A stretch of DNA of 64,000 bases, taken from Lepidodermella squamata (Eukaryota > Gastrotricha). The stretch lies in NCBI GenBank assembly GCA_047495785.1, contig JBLDXI010000003.1, positions 3,906,001 through 3,970,000 on the forward strand. The letters are read 5' to 3'. Position numbers and translations under genes: made by a program. The notes under the pieces are model-generated. The model ran no database searches. It was not told the DNA's origin and worked only from the letters and a program-made list of their open reading frames with translations. Shown here in pieces: positions 1 through 11,145 of the stretch (positions are counted from its first letter, which is position 1; the number at the start of each line of letters is the position of its first letter).

Positions 1-1193
1 CGGAAGAGCTAGGACTGACATAATCACCTCCTTCGAATACGTATGCTTGAGCAGCCATGAAAACAACCGAATTTGCGGCTGAAGTGCCTCCTTTAAAAAT
101 GAAATTAAGGAAAAATCAGTTAAAAAAATCCGTCTCACATCACGGTATGGCAATGGTCCATTCAAATGGAAGCGAAGAGTTGTGAATGACAAATGCCAAG
201 CAGAATAAGAAAGAGCCGAGAGAGAAAGGGCCGAAACTGCGGTGAATCCTATCACTGGATTGTAGTGGAAGCGACCAGTAGGCGTTAGAATATCGGCAAT
301 CGGCCGAAAGCCGGCCAAAAAAGGGTGAAGAAGCGAACTGAACTTCTGAAATAATCAAAAAATTTGTTATGGAATGCTAACTCTTCAGTGCGGAATGAAC
401 AAACCCAATGTCTTAGCAGCCTCTCATCGCCTTTAACTGAATTTGCAGCAATGTAGCTGGGAAGGAAATAACTTCTGCGATCAAGCATTCTCGCTATCAG
501 CTATATCAAGAAAGATTTAAAAATGAAAGACAGAAATAAAACTTCGCCTCACATTATATGTTGCCTTCAGCTGAGGCATAGCTTTCCTTCCACCATCAGC
601 GTCACTCGCAAAGGCATTGCTCGCTTTTTCTAGCACAATTTTGAGCAACTCACGACAACCCTATAAAGAAAAGAAAATTACCACACCCAAAGACAAAATT
701 TTGAAATCCACCTTGTAATCAACGTTTGATAAATTATCATCCACAAATCTGAACACCGAAACCCAAACACATGAGTTTGTTGTGGATAGCGCAGTACTGT
801 TGAGGAGTATTTCGCAGACTTGTCTCGCTGAATAGCAATGGTCAGTGATTAGTCGGCTCAGGAAGTCGAGTAGTACTCCCAAACGGCGGGAAGAATATTT
901 CCCCGAATAGATTTCCTCAACCAAGCATTTCAACGGAGTCAACCCGACTTCATTTCCTTGACTATTGCAGTTTATCACCAACGTCTTGAATGCTTCCACG
1001 GATAGCTCCCAGCGCCTCAATCTGGATTTTTCATCGACTACCACGAAGCCAGCAAAGGCTTCTGTGACAAAGTCATATTGCTAAGAGAGAAGAAAATAAG
1101 AATAAATTTATATCAATAATTGATTCTTACCGTAAAACTAGCTAGGGCATCTCTAACGCGATCTGGAATTGCTTCAGCGGCTGTTGCAGTCAT
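1..1193 (-). CDS. MED23: Mediator complex subunit 23 (5' part, runs off window)
   Basis: MED23 is a large tail-module subunit of Mediator that links activators to RNA polymerase II in the nucleus. Five exons are visible: 1131-1193, 712-1080, 553-660, 405-500 and 1-345 (continuing beyond the left edge), joined in frame to about 327 residues of a protein normally near 1,350. Recognition rests on collinear similarity to human MED23: a segment ending VDYKG-RELLK-VLEK, then a MLDRRSYFLPSYIA block matching ILERNACLLPAYFA, then TLRFHLNGPLPYRD matching TLRFPLKGLLPYDKD. All introns are 40-60 bp with GT-AG ends. The ATG at 1193 lies 13 nt after a strong splice acceptor (TCTCTTGTAG), suggesting trans-splicing behind the gene ending at 1327. 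The 3' end is outside the window. Confidence 0.88.
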
Positions 1194-1326
1194 CAAAAAT
1201 TAAAATCTACAAGAGATGGAAAGTTCCATTAATAGGCGCTTCAAAATTGTCTTTAATATGAAATCTATATATTCATTCATGATTTTTATCACACAATAAA
1301 AACTAGAGGGCACACAGGGTATCGTG

Positions 1327-2079
1327 TTAGGACAATGCCTTCTCTGCTTCAGCTTTCCGGATCTTTTCGAGTTTCTCACGCAGCTTTGCATGGTGAGACT
1401 TCGATTCTTCTAGATTTCGGTCCACCACTAACCGATCCATGATGTGTTTATAAATCAGCCTGTCGGAGCCAACCGAGAGCGTTGAAATTCCTTCAACCAC
1501 GCGTGAATTAGCTTGTTTTGCTTCCTTCAATTTCCACGGCTTGAAGCGCCAAAATGATAAGAAAACAACAGACTGAGGTAAACCAGAGAATCTCCAGTGA
1601 ATAGTAATCTCCTGTCCATCAATTCGACTAGCTACAACTTCCAATTTTGAACGAGCGTATGAAAGAATAGCACCAAATCTGAAACGCATGATCTTCCATG
1701 CATAAGCGTCGAGGCCTTTGGCAATTTCGACTTCATCCCAAAGCCGATTTTCAAAGTAAACATCTTTCCTGTAAATAGCCCATGGGTGTCTGATGGCAAA
1801 AAACTTTGGTATAGCGAAATTAACCAAGTAGTCATGTAATTTAATGACATGATCTTTCATGTCAGATTCCTCCAGAGGATCGGGATGATCGTTGCTAGCT
1901 CCATTTGTAAGCAAAAAGTCATTGGTGTTACGCTTTGCAGCCACCTTGTTAATATAACGCGAGGTTGACACAATAGCACCGATACCAGGATACAGGATAG
2001 GATAAGGCGAACCACCGCCAGTAAAGATACGAGCAGCGCGAGAAGTCTGGTGCAGCACGTATTTTCGACAAATATTCAT
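1327..2079 (-). CDS. C6orf136-like protein (DUF2358), probably mitochondrial or organellar
   Basis: Single-exon gene of 250 residues. Residues about 95-225 match the DUF2358/C6orf136 family, a poorly characterised NTF2-like fold: VYFENRLWDEVEIAKGLDAY, then an ITIHWRFSGLP strand motif and a phenylalanine/tryptophan-rich segment. The first 40 residues are basic and lack acidic residues, compatible with a mitochondrial presequence (inference). The last 35 residues are a charged helix. A splice acceptor (CTTCATCTAG) directly abuts the ATG and no partner donor is seen, consistent with spliced-leader addition. MED23 starts 133 bp downstream on the same strand. The biochemical role of the family is not known to me. 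Confidence 0.7.
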   Translation of the reverse strand: MNICRKYVLHQTSRAARIFTGGGSPYPILYPGIGAIVSTSRYINKVAAKRNTNDFLLTNGASNDHPDPLEESDMKDHVIKLHDYLVNFAIPKFFAIRHPWAIYRKDVYFENRLWDEVEIAKGLDAYAWKIMRFRFGAILSYARSKLEVVASRIDGQEITIHWRFSGLPQSVVFLSFWRFKPWKLKEAKQANSRVVEGISTLSVGSDRLIYKHIMDRLVVDRNLEESKSHHAKLREKLEKIRKAEAEKALS

Positions 2080-2230
2080 CTAGATGAAGTCAGGAAAAAA
2101 TTAGTTAATGATGAGAAAACTCCGCTCTCCAATTAGCCACAACTAGAGATTAGCTACCACTGGATGGCTCTACTCACGAATCTCAGAAAACTATATAATT
2201 AAGTAATCTGTAGAGTGCCTAATAGCTTTT

Positions 2231-2518
2231 TCAAGCAAAGCCAAATTTTTGTAGATTCTTAATATCAATATAAATGTAAACAAGATCAAAATGCCGGGTA
2301 TCTTCATGGCAGACGTTGGGAACAATATTTTCGATAACATGATGGCACAGGGAAGTCACATTTGAGGAAAGTGCTAACTCTGAGCTCCGAGAACAGCAAA
2401 GCAGAGCATGACAAAGCAATATTAACTTCAGGTACGTCGAATCAACATAAAAAATGACGCTATGCCAATCTTTTAAAACAAGTAGAGGGAACAGCTGACG
2501 GATTTGCAAAAGGTCCAC
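2231..2518 (-). CDS. Unassigned 95-residue protein
   Basis: Open frame of 95 residues upstream of, and on the same strand as, the C6orf136-like gene (151 bp gap). The protein is hydrophobic and cysteine-rich, with a central stretch of leucine and cysteine residues and a C-terminal segment HFDLVYIYIDIKNLQ that looks like a buried beta strand followed by a turn. The order of elements is vaguely like the N-terminal half of the GTPase-like kinetochore protein CENP-M, but the C-terminal half is missing, so I do not assign it. Its position as a possible first cistron of the MED23 cluster is the main reason to keep it. Confidence 0.3.
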   Translation of the reverse strand: MDLLQIRQLFPLLVLKDWHSVIFYVDSTYLKLILLCHALLCCSRSSELALSSNVTSLCHHVIENIVPNVCHEDTRHFDLVYIYIDIKNLQKFGFA

Positions 2519-3295
2519 TTAAACCTCAGACGCAGCACTCGTCGATTTGCGGTTTGCGGAGGGTATTACGAGGAGACGGAGGGTATGGATCGGCGGCTTC
2601 GGCACACCACATAACTCGCAGCCCGCGCATTCGCAAAATTCAAAAGAAATATTTTCACATAGAAATTATTTCCAGTGAGAAATCGCAATACAACACATCT
2701 GATAATATATTTACAATAATTTTTTTAAGGACACATGGTTACGCGTCTTTTTACCATACCTGAAGAAACCTGTTGATTTTCAGTGAAATCGATCGATCTT
2801 GTATTGTGACATAAGGCCCAAAACTCCGCTACCGCAGAATTATGAGCGTATGAAGGGTCTATGATCTAACCTTAAGGCAAAGTGTAACGTCGAGTGATTG
2901 GCGCCAGGGCTTCACAATCATTCCATTCATAGCATTATACATTGTAAATCGGCGCTACGCTGTATCGAAATTCACATTTTAGGCGCCTATCACCTATCAA
3001 TAGACCCCAGACCTCAGATCTCAGATCGTAGCGTACTTGCTTTTATGCTTTTAAAGTGGATCAAATTAGACAATTACGTTAAGTTGATGTCCAAATCAAA
3101 TCAACCGGTGTTATTGCAAACTTTTGATTAGCGAACGAACAAAATTAATCGGCACGAACCAAACTAGGTGTGTCTACTTTAGAATAAATTCCCTTCGTCA
3201 ACATTTATGAACTACTAAGAGTTAATAATGTCCTCTGTCAAACATATGCCATTTGTAGATGGTTTTGATAAAAAGTTTTTACTGTCAACTGTGCT
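2519..3295. other. Intergenic spacer, divergent promoters
   Basis: This stretch lies between the start of the minus-strand cluster and the start of the plus-strand gene at 3296. I see no convincing coding region, RNA gene or repeat. It must contain the divergent promoters, but no clear TATA box or other motif can be named. Confidence 0.5.
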
Positions 3296-3842
3296 ATGTC
3301 TAAAAAGTACAAAGTGATTGCCTATACATCTGCCGTCGAGTGAGTTTGTAAGATCATGAGTTTTACTTGACTTATGCATGGCTTATTATTGCCTTAGAGG
3401 TATCGAAGCGCAATATGTTAGAGGAGGAGGTCGTGATCCTTACATCCTGATGCTCATCGCCAATGCCCTTGGCAAAAGTGAAAAAACCCAAGAAGACATC
3501 GCAAACTTCATTCATAAAAAATCTTCCCAATTAGGTATTTAATTTTTATTCTTTCCTTGAGCGCACAGGTTCACTTTCATTTTGCTTTCAGATCTGCAGA
3601 TATCCAAGCAGTGTAATAAATTAGAATTAGAGAACGCGAAGCTGCATACCAAGCTCCTTCAGCTGCAAGTGGATGAATTCAAGTCAAAATTTGCAGTTCC
3701 ATCTCCTCCAGCTGCACCAGCCATGCCTACTGTGATAGCTGTTGGACCTCGCGGCGAATCATTGAAATGTTCAGTTTCGACGGATATGAATGCAATTCAT
3801 CCCGATCATCCAAACGTTTATTCATTCAATTACTATCGTTAA
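3296..3842 (+). CDS. Short paralogue of the neighbouring CCDC17-like gene
   Basis: Three exons, 3296-3339, 3398-3534 and 3592-3842, encode 143 residues. Exon 2 carries a motif IEAQYVRGGGRDPYILMLIA that matches the start of the next gene (VEEQYIRSGGKDPYVLTLLT). Exon 3 begins with a leucine/lysine-rich coiled coil and ends in a proline-rich tail. Exon 1 is 44 nt in both genes, and the first intron falls in the same phase (2) after residue 14 in both, so they are tandem duplicates by structure as well as sequence. This copy lacks the long C-terminal half. Function unknown; a coiled-coil scaffold role is only a guess. Confidence 0.65.
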
Positions 3843-4423
3843 TGCTAGATTTTAAATATTTGAACTTGCAACATGAATTGTCCGGTTTCGCGTTCTAAGC
3901 TCTCAAAAACGCCATAATAGCATATTTCGATTTGGAAACCTGGTGAAACTGAATGAAGTACTGAAGTTTTTATTCATCTTCATAGCTATTAAACTGCATT
4001 TTTAAGGTATCGAAGTTGGTGGTGAACGATCTGAGTAATTGAGGGTGTTATTCCCAAAGCCAAATCAGCATCTATTTTCTATTTGTATTTAGTCATCTCG
4101 GTGATATAAAACATCTAGTAAGCCTAATCCTATAAAAGTATGAACTAGATAACTGGGAATCGCCCGTGCAAGATAAAATTGGCATGAACATTGACACCAG
4201 CAAAAATGAGTTTATAATTTCCTACTTAATTACTAAAAATGTATTACTGAAGGTCCGAAGCTCGAATTCCTAAATAGTTTTAAGGATTTAGGGAGCCTTT
4301 CGGGGTTTAAACAGTGATGCGGTAAAGCGAGGACCAGATGTCCTACATATTTGCTTATGAGAATACAATTATTGTATATTTATTTTTAGATTTTTCCGCG
4401 TTTATCTTGCCCAACTATTGGCC
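3843..4423. other. Intergenic spacer between the tandem paralogues
   Basis: About 580 bp with no coding region I can support. A pyrimidine-rich acceptor (ATTTATTTTTAG) lies about 34 nt before the next ATG, so the downstream gene may be trans-spliced or have a 5' UTR intron. Confidence 0.45.
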
Positions 4424-6360
4424 ATGCCAAAACATGGTAAAACGGTCAAATTCAGCAGGGAAGTAGAGTGAGTTTTACTTGTAGCTTTCCTAAGAGTGGG
4501 CCTTTATTTCAATTCTTTTTACTAGCGATGTCGAAGAGCAATACATTCGCAGTGGCGGAAAAGATCCATACGTGCTAACACTGCTCACTCGAGCGTACAG
4601 CGATGGGAAGAAAACAACCGATGCCGATCAACGAAAAGCGCTGAATAAGAGTTATGAAACCATAAGTAAGCTTTTTGCCTATTTTCATTCTCAGGGTGAC
4701 GTTTGGTTCACATCAGAGGAGGCACTAGTCCGGCAGTACAATGATATTGAGCTTGATAACGTAAAATTGCAATACGAGCTTATGTCGATTCAGAACAAGC
4801 TCAAAGCCCAGCTTGACGATAAAACGAAGAAAGGTTAGACATCAAAATATTTCGTCAAAAAGTTCAAATTAGTATTATTTTTAGATGAAGCGAAAAAAGG
4901 TTCCGCGGCGGGCATGGGCAAGAAACCCTCACCAAATGGCGGCGATCAACATTTACCTTTGGTTCAACCAATGTCCTACGTCTCGCCCGTTTCGCTGCCA
5001 GTGATACCCAATATTCAGTTGAATCAATCCAACAATCAACACCAGTCATTTTCGAAATTCCCGGGAATAGCTAATATGCCATATCCTGGCATGCTGCCGA
5101 ATTTCCGAAACCCATTTGGGAATACTTACATTGTAACAGGTCTCTTCAAAGATACGTTGCTTGAAAATCCTCTTTATTAAATGTGTATTAGGCGATGAAA
5201 TATACATTAACGGCATGGATGTGGGTGAAAAACCACCTACATCGCCATCCCATAAATTGAGGGTTCAGCCGAATGCGCTGGTAAACACGGCAACTTCACC
5301 GTTATCAAGACGAGACTTGAATCTACACGAGGCAAGAAAATTATCGGCAGGCCAGGCCCCCAAATTCTACAGCTCTACTCCTATTATTGGATTAGATGGC
5401 GAGGTTAATGCTGAAGACGATGGAACGGTAGAGTATTTAATAGTGCAGACAATTTAGCAAAATTTAGCTCCCAACAGATTGAATACAACGGAGAACCATT
5501 TTACGAGGTCAATCGTGCAGTCCCACAGGGCCCGTATGATTTCAAGTGAGCGCGTTCAAGATTCGTTTTCTCGTTTTACTAGTCATTTATTCTTTTAGCT
5601 CTGGGATACTTATATTTTTCGATTTCGTGACGAAGCTACCAAAAGAGGCTAGATACTGCCGGTTGTCAATAGCTTTAATAACAGCCGGCCGAATGAAACC
5701 TCCAATATCATTCCCAGCTTTACCGACCGAACAGTATGCCCCAGGTAAATATAAGTTTAACAAGTTGGTAATTTATTATGTCGCTTGTATATTGATTCTA
5801 GGGGATCATCCTGAATTCAAGCACTTCACTACGGTTTGCCGATTTGCCTACTCTCTTGGAGTATCTGGAGGGTATGCTGCTGAAAAATTGCTGTCGTTAT
5901 TTTCAAGTTTTGTTGATAATTAGGCGACCTACTGGCGATTCTATGAAAAGTGGAATAAGTTTTGTTGCTGAGTTGATGATTTCGCCTGATAAGCCCGTTG
6001 ACGAGCAAGCACCAGTTCTCGGCTGGATTCGACACGGGTGAGAAGGATTATTTGAGAAATGCAATTTTAATCTTATCGCTCACATGTATCAGATGGGCAC
6101 CTATTTCAGCGACAAGAAGAGTTTTTCCCGATGATCCTTATTTGAAAACTTATGCTGGTCGCTACCGAACAACTTTAAGGAAAGAGCTACCGTTAACTCG
6201 GGATTCCGAAGGTTTGCTCGAATTTACTCAAGAATCAAAGCAGCAGAAAGTTGACCATCGCACCGAACTGTTTTACCGAATCGCGAATGCTCACCAATCC
6301 TCCACAGAGCGAATGGGCCCCGTTGATATCAAATATATGGAATATTATGACGTTTTTTAA
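4424..6360 (+). CDS. CCDC17-like coiled-coil protein
   Basis: Nine exons (4424-4467, 4526-4833, 4885-5139, 5192-5427, 5478-5545, 5599-5744, 5802-5871, 5924-6037, 6093-6360) join in frame to 502 residues. Layout: N-terminal VEEQYIRSGGKDPYVLTLL motif shared with the gene at 3296, a coiled coil near residues 75-115, a proline/asparagine-rich low-complexity middle, and a C-terminal domain with GPYDF, then GILIFFDFVTKLP, then VAELMISPD, ending TELFYRIANAH plus YMEYYDVF. This order resembles the C-terminal part of vertebrate CCDC17 (a PYDP, IFYDF, ELQ, AELFLRLVNA series), recalled from memory and not verified. CCDC17 has no well-established function. The gene is convergent with ESCO, 146 bp away. 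Confidence 0.55.
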
Positions 6361-6506
6361 CTTCACTCAACACAGCCTTCCAAAATCGCTTTCTTTATTT
6401 GTCCGAATTGTGTTAAATTTTGCAATTTATTGATAATTTTGAAATATTAATGAAATGGCTAGATGAAACAATCTGGGAAATGTCTGATGTTTGTTAATTT
6501 GTAAAA

Positions 6507-8160
6507 TCAACAATTCGATGGTTCATAGACCATGAAAACAATTGACTGAGATTCATCTTTCGAGTTCTCGGTAACATCTTTGGAAAATCCACCCAGGTAG
6601 CCTTTGAAGAAATTGAATCCATCCGGTGTTGGCGGCACTACTGCAATCTCTCGCTTAGACAACACGCACCCGTAAACAAACGAAGAACGAACGCATTCCA
6701 TTAGCGCTCTTGCGATACCTTAATTAACACAGTCATAATATAATACATTCATTTGCAGTAGCTTCAAACCTTTCTTTCGGACTTCGGGAGCCACCCAAAT
6801 CACACGAATTCCTGCGATAGTTTTTCTTGGGTCTCGATCGAGCTCAATGGGCCACGCAAGATTGGTGTTAGGGTATGCTCGAGAAACAGGCTCGGCGATG
6901 CAAAGTCCAACAACCTTCGACGCGACAGAATCGACGCATACATAAGCCTAAATTTATTTTTCATAATATTATTTTCATTCCTCGAAAGAAGGAACCAAAC
7001 CACCTTTTGTCGGCTAGATAGCTTTTCAAGGCCTGGTTGGTCGATAACTTTGCTGATTTCACGATTGACAACTCCTAAAACAGCCTCGCACTTGTTAGCC
7101 AGGGATTTTTGCATAGAGCTGTCTTTGCTGGCCATAAAAATCAACAGGCCGCCGTCCAAGGACCGCAATGACGCCAAATTTTTAACAATTGACGGCTGAG
7201 CGCAAAATTATTGGCATTAATCAGCAACGGAACATAAAAGCGTGGGTACCTGATAGCTCAGAGTTTCTTTGTAAGAATCGTGATATTTCATGTGCAACAC
7301 CTCGTCGTCAGGGGATTTCAATTCGTAAACCATAGAGCAATCGGGGCATTGAACTACGCCAAATTCTTTCTGACCAGCGTCCTAAACGATTAAATTTAGC
7401 ATAGACCATACGATCGCGCATGCTTCGAGCTTACCAGGATGGGCTGAACGACATTTTCGCTAGGTTTATCTTTAGCTTTCTTTAACCAAGAGGAAAATGG
7501 ACTCTGCTGCTTTTTTGTTTCACTCAAATCCTCCTTATTTGCACTTGGAGATGGCTTTAAGAACAAATTGGCCCTGTCAAAAGAGATAGTCTTGATTGAT
7601 ACTCATGTACTGCAATTAGTGTACCATTTGGAAGCACTGCCTTTAGGTGAATCAAGAGCAGAAAATTTTCCGGGAAGCGACAGGCGAGATGGAATTGGTG
7701 AATTGATCTAAACAAACAACAGACTTGCCGTGAAAATAAAAATGTAATAAAAATAGCTCACGGTTTTTTCTCCCAGCACGGCCGAATTTCGCCCGCTGTT
7801 GCCAGCAGGCAATGGCGAGCCCTTGCTTTCGAGATGGCCAATCCTGGTTGGCGTATTAACGCCTTTAGATTGACTGGGTACCGGCGATTGTGTAGCATCA
7901 GTAACGGGCTTAGGGGAGCTGTAGAACAGTTTTTTGTCCAATTTGCTGATAACTTTAGCTGGCTCGGAAGATATGGGTGTTTTCTTTGCAGGTGGCTGAG
8001 AATTTTCCTCATCCACTTTATCAGGCAATGTACTATTAAGAGGATACAAGATATGTCAATCAAATCGAAGACAATGAAAAATTGGCTGCATTGCTTACCC
8101 ATTAAAAAGAATGTCGACAACGTCTTCCAGCTTGAAGAGCTGTCGTTTCCGGGTGGCCAT
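6507..8160 (-). CDS. ESCO: Cohesion-establishment N-acetyltransferase (ESCO/Eco1)
   Basis: ESCO enzymes acetylate SMC3 during S phase so that cohesin holds sister chromatids. Eight exons (8099-8160, 7762-8032, 7625-7707, 7435-7573, 7250-7381, 7004-7195, 6770-6947, 6507-6718) give 422 residues. The first half is disordered and serine/proline-rich, with a QSPFSSWL segment that could be a PCNA-interaction motif (weak). A C2H2 zinc finger follows: CPDCSMVYELKSPDDEVLHM then KYH. The C-terminal GNAT domain shows VVGLCIAEP, GIRVIWVAPEVRKKGIA (acetyl-CoA loop) and the family signature LSKREIAVVPPTPDG, matching LSKEEIAFSDPTPDG of human ESCO. The extreme C-terminus is longer and more divergent than in vertebrates. 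An acceptor-like TTTCTGAATAG precedes the ATG. Confidence 0.93.
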
Positions 8161-8961
8161 GGAAAATTCAAATTACAACTATTCAGAAAGAAAGTTGAAT
8201 TAACGAAGGAAAATGTTGTTTAAATAGTCATTTGGAATTACAAAGTCAATATCGAATCGGGCATCGACTGAATTCAGTAGCATGTTGACTATTGACCAAG
8301 ATAAACACAATTGCAATTCCATTCATTTCAGGGTAATAAGAGCACTGATTGTATTTTCACAATTGACTAGGCCCGTGTGGATTACTATGCCACCAGGATG
8401 ACTCTTGTGCTAAACTCCAACTAGAAACCCAAATATTTATCGTCAATAGTCAACAGGACGCTGGCTCATTGATCCATTTATCCATCCAAAATGTAGCATT
8501 CATCTTCCACTATCCAAATTTTTTGTTGGATGTTTCAGCAGGTGTCCTATTCGTCGGAGACCGTATCGTTCCTTTTCCGATTTGAAAATACCGCGTGAAT
8601 GTTGTTTTTCAAATAAATTTGTTGTTATTATCAAATATAGCTGTTTTATACGCTTTAAAAAGTTTTACGGAAAAACAAAATTTGAAATTTTGAAAACCCC
8701 GGGAAAAGAAACGGCACCTCGTGCGCGAATCCTGTTAGCGCTTTGCCAAAACGCAATCTTACCTGTAGTTCTCAGTTCCACTTCCCCGAAATGAATGGCT
8801 ATTGCTCGGTTGGCGTGATGATCGTTAGGCAAGCCATTTGGGTGGGAATGTGGTCAACCTACTGTATCATGTTTTTCGTTACTTATTTGAAAGCAGACGG
8901 TACCTGATGTTTGAGAATCTGATGGCTTTGCCTGTTCATTTGCCGTTTGCTTTCTTAGAGA
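8161..8961. other. Divergent intergenic region
   Basis: Separates ESCO (minus) from the TP53BP1-like gene (plus). I see no gene, RNA or repeat. The plus end carries a splice acceptor (TTTGCTTTCTTAG) only 3 nt before the ATG at 8962, the first of several such acceptors on this strand. Confidence 0.5.
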
Positions 8962-11074
8962 ATGCCTAATTTAGAGCCATTTGAACCTGCGTGGAAAAAG
9001 GAGACAACATCCATCCGCCGGACGTTGCATATCGTCACTCAAATTCGAGACGAGTTTCTGGATGCATCTGGAACAGTGATCAAGGAATTTAGATATGAGG
9101 TATCCTATTATATTTGGTTATATTTGCTATCAGCCTTCTTCCTGTTCAGAAGCGAAGTTTGCAGCAGCCTATTACCATTATACCTGCTTGGATCAACCGC
9201 AAAGGATCTCAACCTTCTACAGATTTACCTGAAACCTCTGAACCAGCTCAACAGCCCGAACCTCAGCCGACTTTCGATCACGTACCTGTCTCATCATCAT
9301 CACAACCTTCAGACGTTTCTAACTCTTCATTTCCAGCCCAAGTTATCACTGAAAGCATTCATCGCCCTCAGGAAGTTCCAAGAGGAGAGCGCTTTGTTGA
9401 TGCAACTTTCATGAGCGATGACAGGGTAACTGATGATGACGAGACCGTCGAGGCGCGCAGCGATGCTAGCTCTGCGTGCAGCGATGAGGATTCTATTGAA
9501 ACAATCGAGCTTAACAGTTTTGCATTCTGGGATTCCCCGAAAATGCGGACTTCGAGCCGAATGAAAACCGAGAGCAAAGTCTACATTCCAGTTTACGTAA
9601 TGTCCCAGAGTAACAAACCGGAAAAATTCAACATTTGTGTGAGCGCTGATGGAAAAAATAGGCGAGCTGCTCGACACGACGACTTGATATTTTTGAATGA
9701 ACTTGAACCTTATCAGCAAGTTCAGTTTTGGAAAGACGTTCGCATAGGCGATCATTTTCCTAAGGTTCAGAAAATCAGCGACCACGGCAGTAAGATGATG
9801 GCTATCACAGATTACAAGCTGTTATCTGGAAATAATTGCCAAGGCCAATTGGACCTTGCACTCACTGTAACTAATCCTCAGTTGAAATCCGAGACAATAT
9901 CATTCTGGAATTGCGCATTGCCCGCCAACGCTACCTTAATGCACTCTAAGAAAGCAGCTTCTGCTCGCAAAGCTGGCGGTAAATACAAAGGATATCTACC
10001 GCATGTTATCCTTGACATGAAGAGGAACAAGATATCTCCGACTGCTGAGCGAGGAAAGAAAACGTTTCAAGGAACTATTTTGGAACTTGGAGATCCAGAA
10101 GTAAGTTTCGGCAAATATAGAGCCTTTGGTTGATTTCTATGGTGTTAGGAGGACGAGGAAGAGACGAGGTCATCGAAGAAGTCCAGACGGACCAGTAGTC
10201 CCAGTACCTCTGCCGAAGTTTCCCACGATGGTGGTAGTCACAAATTCGGGGCATTGTATAACCTTGTATCGGTATGCGTTGATGATGCATGTTTTGCGTC
10301 GTTCAAATATTTTAATTGCAGAAATTTCATCCCGTACCTCAACTATTCGCTCAATACGATTGCGCGACGGTGTTCGACAGCAATCCCTCAAAGGAGCAAA
10401 CTGATAAAATCGAGAGCCTGCTTAGCGGAAGCGGTGCTATCTTGTACAAAAATTACGATGTCATGCGATCAAGCAACACGCGTAGCAAAAAATTCTTGCT
10501 TGTCGACAAATTTCCTCGTCGATTGTCGACTTGCTCTGCCCTCACGGGTATATATATACATTTGAGTTGGTTTATATAGCTTTTATAGCTGGCGATTACA
10601 TTTTCAGATGGCGTGCCTGTGGTAAACTTATCCTGGATTATTGATTGCCTCTCGAACAAGGCTGTGGTCACTTTATCCGCCAGACATTTGGTAGAGTGTA
10701 TTACCGCCATCGGCTACCAGAAAAAGCAGCCTTATGAAGCGAATCCGGCCACTAAGCGAATGAAGAAAGTATTTTCAGGCCTCCTGATTGGCGTTGCCGC
10801 CGAAACTGTTGAAGTGTTTGATCGTATTCAGCGTTTGACGGAAACTCTTGGTGGGAAGATGAAAGAAATCCGCTTGGACGGGGAACTGACGAGCCAGATG
10901 AAAGATGTCACCCATGTCATCATTTGCCGTTCAAATATCGAAAAAGTTACTCAGATTCACTCAGCGGCCCCCAAGATTCCGATTGTAACTATGGATTGGT
11001 TCATGGATTGTATTTTTTGCAATGAGAAATTCGATGTTAAGGCTAGCAAGAAATACTACACTTCTGTCAATTAA
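8962..11074 (+). CDS. TP53BP1-like tandem-BRCT DNA-damage protein (HSR-9 type)
   Basis: Five exons (8962-9099, 9150-10100, 10149-10271, 10322-10547, 10608-11074) give 634 residues. The N-terminal half is acidic and serine-rich. The middle (about residues 160-320) has a conserved-looking block around WKDVRIGDHFP, where 53BP1 has its Tudor domain, but I cannot recognise Tudor residues. The C-terminus is a BRCT pair: first repeat with FLLVDKFP, then GVPVVNLSWIIDCL; second repeat with FSGLLIGVAAE, then IPIVTMDWFMDCIF, and an end KASKKYYTSVN that parallels the KHDYVSH end of human 53BP1. Such proteins bind damaged chromatin and steer double-strand-break repair. It is much shorter than human 53BP1 (1,972). 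Another tandem-BRCT family is possible. HAUS3 starts 71 bp downstream. Confidence 0.62.
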
Positions 11075-11145
11075 ATGCTCTTTGTTTGTTTTTGTTTGAA
11101 TATATTCATTGCTTTTTTTACCCATTTAGGCTATTAGATTTTCAC

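Noticed and set aside
2554-3131. Two plus-strand frames of 69 and 77 residues
   Set aside because: No motif, no splice context, and composition like the surrounding spacer.
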